DNA of 64,000 bases, taken from positions 12,916,501 to 12,980,500 of the forward strand of contig CM055876.1 of NCBI GenBank assembly GCA_029582165.1, given 5' to 3'. The position numbers were made by a program, and so were the translations under genes. Shown here one piece after another: positions 43,680 through 55,240 of the stretch (positions are counted from its first letter, which is position 1; each line of letters begins with the position of its first letter). The stretch is from Portulaca oleracea (Eukaryota; Streptophyta; Magnoliopsida; Caryophyllales; Portulacaceae). A model generated the notes under the pieces. It did no database searches and had not been told where the DNA came from. It worked only from the letters and a program-made list of their open reading frames with translations.

Positions 43680-45617
43680 TTCCCCCCAAGTTGAGAAAAG
43701 TTTGACCTCAAACTTGCAAGGTCCTCTGCCTCAGAATAATATGGCCTCAAATCAGCTACATGGAAGGTTGCATTTTCACCAAATTCATCCGAGAAATCCA
43801 ACTTGTAAGCATGGTCTCCTACCTTCTCAAGGACCTCAAAGGGACCTTCAGCTCTTGGATCCAACTTCTCTTTCCTCTTGGATCGAAATCTGTCCTTCCT
43901 TATGTAGATCCAAACAAGATCACCCGGTAAGAAACTCATCTTCTTCTTTCTCTTGTGAGTTAAATTATCAAATTTAGCTACCTTCTTCCTTACATTCTGA
44001 AATTCATATTGAGGAGGCAAACCAGGGGGGTTTTTCTTCCGGAAACACATAAGGACAATGTCCCAAAAGAGGGATAAGGAGGGGGTGGCTATTTGAAAAG
44101 TTTGGGTTTGTGTTTTGGTATGTAAGGGTAAGGTCCTTATGATTGCTAAACTTGTGATGTTCGGCTGTAAATAAGGTAACCAAGTGGGGTTCACACTCTA
44201 AACTCTCCTTGGGTATAACAAACTGGAATGGTTTCAAATAGGTGAGGACATTTCTTTTGTGGCTGTTAAAATAGTCATTGGTTCTCCCATCATGGTTCAC
44301 AACTCTTTCACACAACCAAGGCATGCCATAAAAGATATCACAAGCATTCAGAGGTAAAACATCACACTAATAAGGATCATGATATGTGTTACCTATTGAG
44401 AGGTTCATCACACATTGACTAGGCACTTGAACGCCCTTGCTCTGCTTGAGGCTTTGAATGGAGCACATAAGTCGATGAAGGCTGGTTGAGGACTCCAATT
44501 TATCCACCTCGAGTTGGGATGCAATAGTAGCACAACTTCCTTCTTCAATGGTCAAGGAACAATCCTTACCATTGTTAGCACAACTCAAATGAAAGTTGTC
44601 CTCCCTTTGCTTCTGACCTTCATGCATAGAAAAGCTACGAAGAACTTTCCTCACCACCAACATTTCTCCTTCATCAGATCCTTCAATCTCTTCATCATAA
44701 ATTGGATCTCTTAAGAACTCTTTCTCATATTCATCTTCCAATTCTGGTTCATTTATAGAAAAGCTACCAAGGACCTTTCCAACAACAAGCATTTCTTCTT
44801 CATCAAGGTCCTCTACTTCCTTATCATAGATGGGATCCTCCAAAGGTTCATTGACATACTCCTCTACCTCTTCTTGCTCTGGTGCAACAAACAAGGCAGT
44901 TTGGTATTCAACAGGTGTAACTAAATGTTTGTTAGGGCATTCGGAAGAAGTGTGTCCTAGCTCAAGGGGCCTAAAGCATTTCCTTGGATAATAAACTTTG
45001 GGTTCAGATGTAGGGATAGGCTTTTGAGGGGTGTGAGGCTGGGCATTTTGTGGGGTCATCATAGGTGAATATTTGGATGGGAAAGGCTGTTTGTGAGGGG
45101 TGTAATATGGTTTAGGAAATGGGTATGGATGTGGTTTAGGTTTGCTGCACACCTCCTTGCCTTCACTCTTCCTTCGCACCAAATGTTGAAGCTCAATGTA
45201 ATTATCCTTGAGATAACCCACCGGAAGAAATTTGGATTGAAGTTTCTTCTTCATCTTCTCCCATTTTCGTACCTTATCCTTCCCAATGGCCTTTCTCTTC
45301 TTCTGAAGGTTGGTCCACCAGATTGAGGCATGCTTCTTCAGCTTCAAGGCTACATACTTGACCTTCTCTTCATCATGAATGTCCTTCAGATTAAAGACAC
45401 ATTCTCGACTTTTTGGATGGCTAAGGTCCTCGCCTTCTTCAACACCAAGCGAATTTCCAGAATTAGAACATTCTCCATCAAATTTTCTTAGCTCTTTTCG
45501 TTGTAAATGCATATATTGTTGAAGTTGAGCTGAAAGGAACTTCTCTCTTCTCTCTAAATCCTCCTTCTCCTTCAAAAGCTTCTCATGAACTTCAGATGGT
45601 AATTTACTGGAAGTCAT
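43535..45617 (-). pseudogene. B2 fused ORF: gag, protease remnant, integrase C-terminus
   Basis: It starts at ATG 45,617 (MTSSKLPSEVHEK) and is open for 416 codons through coiled coil, gag domain, knuckle relic and acidic repeats. TAG at 44,367 replaces the Trp codon kept in B1 (DPYWCDV). The frame continues as MPWLCERVVNHDGRTNDYF to about 44,030, where one extra G in a G-run shifts the frame. The integrase C-terminal module is then read to 43,535. B1 and B2 are broken at different places, so their common ancestor could have had the whole frame open. Confidence 0.85.
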
Positions 45618-45710
45618 GGCTGATGGGTTTTTTGTGGTTATGTGTTAGGGGTGATTTGGGATGTGTTTAGGCTTAAAGAAATCAGAAATGAATCGCCAAG
45701 ATGGTAGCTA

Positions 45711-45722
45711 GCTCTGATACCA
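45711..45722 (-). other. Primer-binding site of B2 (initiator tRNA-Met)
   Basis: Minus strand TGGTATCAGAGC, three bases from the 5' LTR. Confidence 0.9.
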
Positions 45723-45725
45723 CTT

Positions 45726-46789
45726 TGATGTATCCCAGACCAAACCAAATCTGAGTGCACTGATCTAGGCACAAACCGAAGGTCCTTCAAAATGAAATCG
45801 ATAATGAAGGATGGAAATACAGAAAATAAAGGATAGAAACAAGTGATTATCAATCAATACAGACACACCATGGTCGACTATCACAAGGGCAATCTTAATC
45901 CAATCCTTAGTTACAGACATACCTTCTAAGGATCAAATCAAGTCCTACCTATTCACCACTTGATTGCCAAATCAAGATACTGACGTAGAATTTGAGAGTT
46001 GTTAGATACTCACAAACAAAGCAAGCTCAAGGCTCATCTATTTCATCAATTCACTCTTCCCCGAAGGACATTATAGAGGGGTATATATAAAACTCAGCTA
46101 AAGCTAATTAGGAGTTTCTTGAGCAAAAAGAAAACGTCCTAATTATGCTGAATTAAACTAATTACATTAAAATAAGCCATACTAAAATAGGAAGCTTCTA
46201 GATCTCCTGGAAGGCTCTAGAATCGTCACACTTGGCGCTAAAATGAGAAGCTTCTAGATCAATTAGAAGGTTCTAGAAACGTCACACATGGCTCTTCCTT
46301 GTTGGAGCATCATCAACAGAATCACAAGGCTGATATGATTCTTCCTTCGGTAGTGAATGGCCTTGGGCGTCTAAATTCCCAGCAGATTCAAGATGAAGGT
46401 CCTCATGCGTATGTTCAGATTGCATAGAATGCTAATGACCTCCAAATGAATCAAACCTTAGCATTTTAGGAAAGCTTAGTTATAAACTTCCTTGATGTCC
46501 AAAGAGAAGAAAAACACAAACCAAGTTGAAAGAACAACCGGCTCCAGATAAACGTCCTCAATGTATGCCCCGATTGAAATAGATGTGCAGAATATAAATG
46601 TCCTTCAGCTGACTTATTCTTGAGCACAAAATAAAGGTGAAGTCTCAATGAAAGGTGAGGTATTGAGACAGTAAAGATGGCCTTGCATATGGTGAATGAC
46701 CTTCAGTATCATCAAGGTACATCTGGGATTCACGAATGACCTTTAAGCTAGCTAGTACCAAATGAGGTTGCGAGGGCTGATTTCCATCA
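45726..46789 (-). repeat. 5' LTR of B2
   Basis: 1,064 bp. It lacks the extra segment, like the B1 5' LTR. A local change at 46,315-46,330 (CAACAGAATCACAAGG) is unique to this copy. Confidence 0.85.
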
Positions 46790-49700
46790 CTTCTTTTGCT
46801 CTTATTTCCAATCTTTTCCCTCTATTGTCATCATCGTTTGCACTCGAATCGCCGAAAAATAAGACAATTAAATAAATTAGTCTCAATTAGCAAAGATGTG
46901 TAAAAATACTATCAAACTTATACTAAATAACTTAGATAAGTTCGATAAGACAATAAAAATTGAGGTAAAAAGTTGTAAAACCGAGGTTCAACAACTCCCC
47001 CATGCTTAAACCTTGCTTGTCCCCAAGCAAGACTAATCATGAAATACCGGGGAGAAATAGAAAACCTCTAGAGGAGCCTCCCCCTTTTTGAACAAGGTAT
47101 CAAACTCGGTAGTCAAGAATAAAGGCGTCTGATAGGTTGCTGGCAAGGCCCAAATTCAGATCAAAACAAAGTTGCACTTCATTTCAGAGATCACAAAGTC
47201 AAGTGGCAAAAACATTCACTAAATCCTGACCCTACATGCAATTCAAGTTGATTCAAGTGATCGGCGAACTAGTTGGGATCGGTAGGACCTCGCTTTAGGG
47301 TATGTGGAAACATTCCCCTCTTGTGTTTGAAGAAAATATGCGGTTTCACTCAAAACTCTCCTAATGCATGTGCAGTACCATAGGCTTGGCAAGGATCTCA
47401 TTCTCCACCACTAGGGACAACAAGCAAGAATCACAATCATGAGGACTTTCACAAGGTTGTAACCGGGCTAGGTTAGGGAAAGGAGGGGAAAATGATATGG
47501 GAAATGTGGAGTTAATAACCAAGATTGAACAACACTTCTTCCAACTCAGATCAAAAATCAACATAACCCACCAATCCGCCATTGAGAAAACATATACAAC
47601 CTATAAATGTCTTAAACCAAGGGGGAAAGATATTGAGAACTACTCATGCCACACACTTTATTCAAAACTACTAACTAGCTAAACTCTTTTTTTTTCTTTT
47701 GTTTTTTTATTCTTTTTTATATTTTATTCTTTTTTTTCTTTTTTTCCTTTCTCTTTTTTTTTTTTTGTTTTTCTTCATTTTTTTTTTCAATCTTGCAAAG
47801 CAAGGCGAGTGACATGAGTCAAAATATAACTATTGAATCACCCATAGGCAGATCGCATCAAGCCCAAACGATTTTCGAGGGAAGTTCTAACAAAATTCGC
47901 ATTAAGAAACTCTTCCCTTCATAATTCACCAAAAACCAACCATCAAACCAATATATCAAAGCCATAAGATACTCTCACCCCAAAAAGTGTTGTTCATATG
48001 CTTGGCAAAAGGGATAGGCAAAAGATTGAATGGCCAAGGCTAGAAACAAGCGAAGCATAATGCGGGTTAGGGCATAACATAGGATAATAAAAAGGGACAA
48101 AAGGTTGGGTGGCTATTTGTGCTTAGTGGCTACAAAAATGGGCCTCAATCATGTTGATCATCAAGCAAGTGTCAAGTGTGGCCTCAAAGAGAAAACAAGC
48201 CAAGTTCTAGAGTTTACAAACATAGGAGAGTTATGCATACAAGAAACGTGAGACTATAAAAATGATAGTCTATTAGGCTCAAAAACACCTCACGGGTTCA
48301 TTCCTACCACAATCACTGCAACTAGTTCCTTTTATGTACCAACCACAAGAACTTACAATCGTGCACAAGGGACTTTCAAGAGTAAATGAATTACACACAA
48401 GACAATGATCTCCTTAAAACAAATATACAACAAGTTTCTCACATCATTCAAACCAAACTAAACTTCCCATCATACACAATTACTTTCAATCAACCAAGAA
48501 ATCGCCCCTTGAACATTAGGAGGGGATTTCGAAACCAACAACCAAGACAGGAAACCAAGGATTTTCACTTTTTATTGAAAGCAATAAAACTAAACTACTA
48601 AGAAAGCAATAAATTATCTAGGAAAGCGATAAAAACGAAAACTAAAGCGAAGAGGTATTGGAAATGTACCTTTAGTGCTTGATAATGTCTCACTTTCACT
48701 TTGTTTTCGCCTTTTGCAATGCAAAAAATGAATTCAATTCTATCCTAGATGCTCTATACTAATGCCTAGAATGATCATAAACTACCTAGAATGCAACCTA
48801 ATAGGTGCTTAAAAATGACGTTATCTTATGCAATCACATAATTTCATGCTACTAGTCACATAAAACCTATATGAATTAGCCTAGAATGCAATTTGAGTGG
48901 GCTAAATGCAGAATACACACCACCAAAATCAACACCATGATGATTATCACTTTGCACTACTATGTTCACACCACCATGCCAAGCACCAATTCAATTGAAT
49001 CACCCCAAAATTGGCTCAAATTTCCCCTCCCCCATGCTTAGAGAATTCATTCTCCCCAATGAACACTATATGCAACAAATTCAGTGCCACTTCATTCACT
49101 AAAACAGCAAAATGGCACAAAAGACATTGACTTAAACCACCCAATTTTGAAACTGTAGAAGCGGAAACATCACTGTGAGCATGTCATGCCCATACTTGTT
49201 CTGTGGACATGCATCATTTCTCAAGCACAATGCACAGAACACCAAAAATACCAATTACTGCGAATCAACCATAAAAACAAACACACCAAAACTTATGCGA
49301 TTGCAAAAGAAAACTCACGAAGGTGCTTGCTGATTCGCTGGGGGATGGTTTGCTTGGCTGCGCAGGTTTGAGTGATGGAGGGGGGATGTGGGTCTGAGTG
49401 TCGATCGTCGCCTGGGTCTGTGCGTCGGAAATCAGAGAGAGGTGGGTGCGTGACGTGTGGCTGAGGGCGCGCGAGTGCAATGGGGGAAGCGGTGGCTGGG
49501 TCTAGGAGGGTGGCGGTGGGCGTGCACGGAGAGAGACGGTGGGGATCGGCGCAAATGGGTGGGCCCGAAGGTGGTGCAAGCGGTGGTTGTGTGGAAAAGA
49601 GACGCACTGGAATTCACAGGGCCTGGCGTTGGGAATCGAACAGGGCGAATCGCGGGGTTAGTGGCGGTTATGGGCAGCGGTGGTTAATGGTGGCAGGCGG

Positions 49701-50227
49701 TGGATGGGAGTGAGGATAGAGGTGGGAGCAGGTTAGGGTTTGAGATAGGATTAGGAGAAAAGAGAAGAGAAGGAGGAGGTCTGCGTTGGACTTGAGAGCA
49801 TGGGTGTGCCGATTAGCACGGGTAGGTGTGCCTGCATTCTAAAGTTTTTGCAAGCTTGCTGTTTTGGGTGTGCCAATTTGGCACGGGTGAGTGTGCCAAA
49901 TTACTGCTTCCAAAGTTCAGCAATTTTCGTTAACCTCGAGTTCAACACGCGTATTTACCCTGTAATACTCACCATAAAAACATCAAAACACCTTCAATCA
50001 ACCCACCAACACTTCTCAAATACACATTCATAAATTCACATCGATTCCAACCTCAACAAATATTTATTTCACTCAAATCTTTCACCCAACAATAACACAC
50101 ATACACACTCAAATTTTTTTTTTTTTACCCAACAAAAAAAAACATAATGAAACAAGACAAACGAAAAACCTAAACTAGACAGCATATAAACTTGGGTTGC
50201 CTCCCAAGAAGCGCTAATTTAAGGTCC

Positions 50228-51017
50228 TTAGCTTGACCTAAGAAATTCGGATGCCACTAAGGCTCGCAAGAGCTTATCAAACACCTGCGAGTACAGTTCA
50301 GATGAATGTAAGTAAGAAAACACTGGTAAAGATGAGGAAATAATAGCGAATGTTCTCTTAACATCGTCTAATGAGAGCGGTGAACAAAAATAAGAACTTG
50401 GGAATGATTTAAAGGGATCATAGGACACAAACACATTTTGCACAATATTAAATGGCACATCCACTAGACATGACTCCCTTAAAGGAGTTTCCTCAAAATT
50501 ATGACACTCATCAAATGCATTCTCTGACTCATTGGAAGAATAATCATCATGAGCAACATTGGGTTCAGCAAAGGGATTGTCAATCTCTTCCTCTAGTCCG
50601 GACTTTAAAAAAATGAAAGACTCATCATCATCACACAAATGGAGATTGAGTATGCAAATCAACACAAGGGGATGGAGGACAAGCATTCACATATTGGTTC
50701 TCATAGTATGATTTAGCATGAAAAGCACAAGGGTCATCAAAAGAAGAACCCGATGAACAACAAGCCTCCTCAAACTCAGAAGTATCCCAAATCAACCATT
50801 CAAGCAATTCCCAAGCCTCGCACTCACTTTTAGCTTGAAAACCGAAATAATCCAAAAGAGTACGAGTCTCAACATTCACACCCTCATCAACAATATACAA
50901 TACTTCCCACTTTGTATAAGTAAAACCACATTGAGCACAATAAGCAAGATAGTCATCTAATCGATTCCAATAAGTACAAAACAATTCTTGCTCATATTGA
51001 GGGAAGTGGGGAAGATT
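50228..51017 (-). pseudogene. Gag-like ORF of array A, copy 3 (internal deletion)
   Basis: The N-terminal gag fold is intact from LPHFPQYEQELFC, but the ATG is changed (ATTG in place of AATG). About 255 bp including the zinc knuckle is deleted at 50,637, where CACACA joins AAATGGAG, and the frame shifts. The C-terminal half continues in the new frame to 50,228. Confidence 0.8.
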
Positions 51018-51107
51018 CAATTTTTTTTCAAATTTTTTAATTTTTTTGGATTTTTAAAGACCTAACAAGAATCCTCAAGCAAGCTCCGAAGCCTAGGAAG
51101 CAACAAC

Positions 51108-51125
51108 TCCCCGGCAACGGCGCCA
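51108..51125 (-). other. Primer-binding site, internal region 3
   Basis: Minus strand TGGCGCCGTTGCCGGGGA, complementary to the 3' end of tRNA-Asp as commonly described for Athila-type elements. Confidence 0.8.
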
Positions 51126-51129
51126 ATTT

Positions 51130-52265
51130 TGTTGTCGTACTTTTGGGAGTACGGTTGTCGATCTCAGGGAGTTGTGTTCCAAGCACTCATAGCGGACTCA
51201 AGTGTTTCAAGTTATGTTGGTTAACCAAGGATGGTGATTATCAAACTACAAACTACGAAAGCAATAAAAAGATGTTCAGGCAACAAAATCGTTATTCAAT
51301 AACTAAGCAATTTGAACGACCTAATCTACCAATTCTAAACAAGCAATTAAGAGTGATCGGTTGCACCATTAAAGCTCGCGAAAACCCTCTCTCGAGGGTC
51401 AAGGGCTAGTCTAACTATTCCAACTACCTATTCTCATGGAGTTAGTCTAATTAACTACAAGAATAGCAACCCTAGACCTAGTTAGAATTCGACTATTCTC
51501 ATGTCAAAAACCCTAACTATTTTCTCTACCCACACTAGCAAATTGACCTCAACTCTCAGCATAAATCAATTGCCTAAAAAATACATATGAAGACTCTCTC
51601 GAACATTTCATTGAACACATGGTGGACATGAAAAAACCTCTAACTACAAGCATGAATTTTGATAGACTCGGCCTAAACAAGATTAATTCATTATCGAATA
51701 CGTCAATTACTACCCAAACAACACAAAACTAACAAAAAATTAACATAGGAGAAAATAGAGAGAAAGGGATAGAAGAACTTACTCTTGGATTGAAGTGCGA
51801 AGAACGAAATTGTTGAATTCTTGAACAAAAACAATCTAATCTCATTCTTCAATGGAAATTTAACCTAGAACTAGAAAGGCTAGGGAGGAAACCTCCCTTC
51901 AAGCCTAGAGAGAAACTGAGAATGAAAAGAACGTAGAACGAAAACTGTCTTTCGTCTAATTAATAAAACTATTTAAAATAAAAGACTGCAATTTGGCACG
52001 GGTGCCCGTGCCGATTGGCACACGTAGGTATGCTGATTTGGAAATCCCAATTTTGCCTCAACTTCTTTTGCTCTTATTTCCAGTCTTTTCCCTCTATTGT
52101 CATCATCGTTTGCACTCGAATCGCCGAAAAATAAGACAATTAAATAAAGTAGTCTCAATTAGCAAAGATGTGTAAAAATACTATCAAACTTATACTAAAT
52201 AACTTAGATAAGTTCGATAAGACAATAAAAATTGAGGTAAAAAGTTGTAAAACCGAGGTTCAACA
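51130..52265 (-). repeat. LTR4 of array A (outer right)
   Basis: TGTTGTCGTAC...GGTTCAACA, 1,136 bp, uninterrupted. The B target site is present but empty near 52,061. Confidence 0.9.
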
Positions 52266-52588
52266 TCATTGATGGAGAACCTAACAACCCGTGCCATAGC
52301 GATTTGAAAGTCGATCTTCATCCAACGTATTAGACCACACCAACTGAACAAAACTCTAGAAAGAGATAAAAAACCCTAAATAAAGGTAAAAAGAACTCTT
52401 ACAAAAGAAGAGACTAACTTTCTTTGCGTAAACGTAAAACCAAACTAATAGTTGGGGTAGAATCAAGCAAATTGGGGTTTACCATCGACAAAAGAATCGA
52501 TGGCAGCCCTCCAAGGAGATGGAGGCTATGGTTTTCTAGAGAGAAAAAGAAAAGAGGAGGCTAACTAATTATTATTATTACTACTACT
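52266..52588 (-). mobile_element. Poly-A retroposon, 5' half (split by the array)
   Basis: It continues 25,653-25,886 across the array. On the minus strand it starts just after AATTCTCATT (52,589-52,598) with AGTAGTAGTAATAAT, then a TCTCTCTAGAAAACC..CATCTCCTTGGAGGG leader reminiscent of plant LINE 5' regions. The joined element would be roughly 550 bp. Confidence 0.7.
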
Positions 52589-52598
52589 AATTCTCATT

Positions 52599-53116
52599 TT
52601 TATTCTCATTCCCTTACATACTGAATAAACATGCTTAGTCGTACTTTTAGTATTATTATAATTCGGAGTGACAACTATTATCATGGAATTAGTCTCAATA
52701 AAATTATTCTAATTTGTAATTTAAAAATATTCAAATTTTTATTATTGTTGATTTCATTTTATTATGATATATTATGGTAATAAGTTTTCATATAAAATTT
52801 TACTTTTTTGGTATCAGAAAAATACAATTTTAAGTTATTATGAATGATCCATCTTAAATTTGAGAAATAATATATGATCAGATTGCACTGGTAATTGAAA
52901 AGTTAGGAATACCAATAGAAAGTTAAAAATTTCAATTATTTTGAACTTAAAAAAGTAAAATATTCGGTTCAAATGGAAGACTTGAGTTTCACAGGCTAAT
53001 TTGAAGGCTATTTGGATTTGGTTTATTGTGGGCTCAAGTCGAGGAAGTCATATTCAAAATCCAAATTTTTTGGGCAAGTCCAAGTTAGGTAAAAAAACTA
53101 ACACATCTACTTGTTA
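52599..53116. other. AT-rich intergenic DNA
   Basis: No ORF, repeat boundary or conserved motif recognised. Confidence 0.6.
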
Positions 53117-53411
53117 CTCCCTCTATTCCATATTAATTGATACTTAAATTAACTTTTTTTGTTCCAAAATAATTGTCATTTTTCATTTCTCAATACCTAG
53201 TTTAATTATTTTGACTTTAATAATTATGTTAACTTTTTACTTTTTCAATTAATAAAAATTACTTCTACACACATTCTCTCACAACCTACACTTTGGTATC
53301 CGAAAAAACATCTTGGAATATAGTGCTATTTAATTATGTGGGTAGTTTTTTAGTTAAATTTTGGTATGTGAAAATTTTTGAAATATGTCAATTAATATGA
53401 AACGGAGGGAG
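53117..53411. mobile_element. Stowaway-like MITE
   Basis: The left end CTCCCTCTATTCCATATTAA and the right end TTAATATGAAACGGAGGGAG are inverted repeats with TA on both sides; 295 bp with an AT-rich core. Confidence 0.85.
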
Positions 53412-53639
53412 TATGTTTTAATCTTTTTTTTTTGTTTTCTATTGTTAATTCTTAAACCTTATTCCTTAATTCATGACTGCCGTTTTTCTAAGAAGAAGAA
53501 AAGAAAGTGATTCTGGATGTTGACACACAGACCAGTAGAATATTAGATTCTAAATATAATACTTTTTTAAATGGAGCATAGTATATTGATCTTTAGATTT
53601 ATTTATTATTAATGTATTATATCCATGTTAAGTGGTGAT
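53412..53639. other. AT-rich intergenic DNA
   Basis: Nothing recognised. The last 12 bases TTAAGTGGTGAT are the left target copy of the SINE that follows. Confidence 0.6.
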
Positions 53640-53704
53640 TTATAAAAAGGTAGCCCGGTGCAATTACACCGTAACAATTCAACCGTTGCGCCAAGATTCG
53701 TCGT
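53640..53704 (-). mobile_element. Internally deleted Au-type SINE (65 bp)
   Basis: On the minus strand TCTTGGCGCAACGGTTG is the tRNA-derived 5' part with a pol III A-box-like TGGCGCAACGG. It is followed almost at once by the family's 3' end TGCACCGGGCTACCTTTTT. The usual middle of an Au SINE is missing. A perfect 12-bp duplication TTAAGTGGTGAT flanks it (53,628-53,639 and 53,705-53,716). Confidence 0.8.
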
Positions 53705-53765
53705 TTAAGTGGTGATATACTAATATCTAATAATATATCGTCTAATTTTAAAAATGGATATCTTA

Positions 53766-53840
53766 CACCATCTGGTTCTGTCTCTTTTTATTTGTCACTT
53801 TGGGTAAGTAGGGAGAAACGAAGATAACCAATAAAGCTAC
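53766..53840. mobile_element. Stowaway-like MITE, left part (split by LINE)
   Basis: It starts after TA with a degenerate inverted repeat and GTCTCTTTTTATTTGTCAC. The partner end ATAGGGATGGAGGGAG then TA lies at 57,960-57,979. Confidence 0.65.
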
Positions 53841-54511
53841 TGGGACAACAAATCTTTTTTGGACGTTACGTTGGGATATGCACCTAGCCATGCGCGAAAA
53901 GGTATATGGGCAACAAGTCTCTACTCAAGGAGGGTCCCTACTGGGGGGTGGCAAATAGGTGCTCAATCAACATTTGGGAAGATGACTGGCTTTTCGATGA
54001 GCAGGGGAAACGAGCAACTACGGCACGACCACCTCAGGTGGACGTCCAAATGGTCAGTGAACTAATAGACCACAACAACGCAACTTGGAGGGTGGATCTG
54101 GTGAGCAGCATTTTTAATGAGAGGGACAGAGCATTGATCCTAGCTTTCCCCCTCAGTAAGCGGAGACACCCGGATACATTAGACTGGTGCTTCGATGATC
54201 GCGGTATGTTCACAGTAAAGTCGCTTATCTTCTGGGTGCAAGCATTGACTGGAATGAATTCCAAAGGAATTGGCCCAATTAAGCTTTGGGACTCCCGGTG
54301 CATACCAAAGGCTAAGTTTTTTCGGTGGTAATGGATGTCGGATATCCTCCCCACAAAAAAGCTGTTGAAGAGGAGGCATATAGGAATTGCAACAGTCTGC
54401 GAGACATGTCTACAACAGGAGGAGACTAGGTACGTCGCACGCCATTGTCGACTGCAAGGATGCAATAAAGAGGTCTGGAGACAGATGGGAGACGAGACCA
54501 TTAGAACGACC

Positions 54512-54987
54512 TGTTGAGAAGTTTGGGAGCAAGTGATACACTAGAAAATATACTTCTCTTATTACTCAACAATATGGCAAGACTACTACACAACACATAA
54601 ACACACACACTCACTTGATTTGGTGGGAGATCTCTCTAACTCTCCTATACACCTCTCTAGCTCTCTTGGGTGTGTATGTCTCACCTCTTTCTTGTATGCT
54701 TACATAAGTAGTCCTATCTCCTATTTATAGTTTCTTCACCTCCTCAATTTATGGTGATTATTACACCACTTGTCATAATCCTAATTGGGTTCTAGATCCT
54801 TCTATTAATATCTTAGATAATTATTTAAGTACCTAGAATAATCTAGGTAAATATCCTAGATATTATGCTACCTAGAAAATCTAGATAAGTATCTAGATTT
54901 TTATCTTAATAATATATAATTATCTTTCTCTATAATTTTCCTAAATATTTATCTTATAAAGTGGGTGATGATATTTTATATCTAACA
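54512..54987 (-). repeat. 3' LTR of element D
   Basis: TGTTGAGAAGTTTGGG...ATATCTAACA. It is very similar to the right copy. Confidence 0.9.
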
Positions 54988-55003
54988 CTCCCCCTCAGCA
55001 CCC
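54988..55003 (-). other. Polypurine tract of element D
   Basis: Minus strand GGGTGCTGAGGGGGAG leads directly into the LTR start TGTTAGATA. Confidence 0.75.
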
Positions 55004-55240
55004 AATTTCCTTCAATGTCATCTTCGTGAGGTTTGCCTGAACTTGTTTGAGCTTCACGCAGCTTAGAGTCTTCTTGTTGATATCTTCTTCTTGGTCTTCC
55101 ATCCACACATTGGTATCTCCTCTTAACGTTTTCCTTCGTGTGAACTGATTTTGAATCTCCACATGCTTGATTCTTCGTGTATGATTCTTTCACTATAGTT
55201 GTATCCGCATTCTTGGGATACTGCTCTTGTGTCGTCTTCA

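Larger units (their letters stand above)
42568..46789 (-). mobile_element. Element B2: duplicate of B1
   Basis: TGATGTATCCAAG...TTTCCATCA, flanked by CTTCT (42,563-42,567 and 46,790-46,794). Structure, deletion junction and the left/right LTR difference equal those of B1. It is best explained as a copy made when the array unit was duplicated and not as a second insertion. Confidence 0.9.
41632..46993 (-). repeat. LTR3 of array A, interrupted by element B2
   Basis: LTR sequence occupies 41,632-42,567 and 46,790-46,993. The insertion point and the CTTCT duplication are identical to LTR2. Confidence 0.9.
46994..51129 (-). other. Internal region 3 of array A
   Basis: Purine tract at 46,994-47,028, then a non-coding part with a T-rich tract (47,690-47,790), the 327-bp segment and the GC-rich island (49,310-49,800), gag, and a primer-binding site. 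No nested insertion and no pol. Confidence 0.85.
25887..52265 (-). mobile_element. Tandem array of Athila-like gag-only elements (4 LTRs, 3 internal regions), with nested insertions
   Basis: In minus orientation the order from the right is LTR4, internal 3, LTR3 (with B2), internal 2 (with a solo LTR), LTR2 (with B1), internal 1, LTR1. Outer flanks are TCATC (25,882-25,886) and TCATT (52,266-52,270), matching at 4 of 5 bases, so the whole array sits in one original target. Each internal region has a primer-binding site, one gag gene, about 3 kb of non-coding DNA and a purine tract, and no pol. The array probably grew by unequal exchange after a single insertion. Confidence 0.9.

Noticed and set aside
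31954..46789. B1 and B2 as two independent insertions with target-site preference
   Set aside because: Same base, same duplication and same left/right LTR difference are better explained by duplication of one insertion.
25887..52265. Assembly collapse or artificial duplication as the sole cause of array A
   Set aside because: Each unit has private features (solo LTR, 327-bp gap, gag3 deletion, distinct stops in B1 and B2), and the outer flanks form a consistent target duplication. Long-read confirmation is still desirable.
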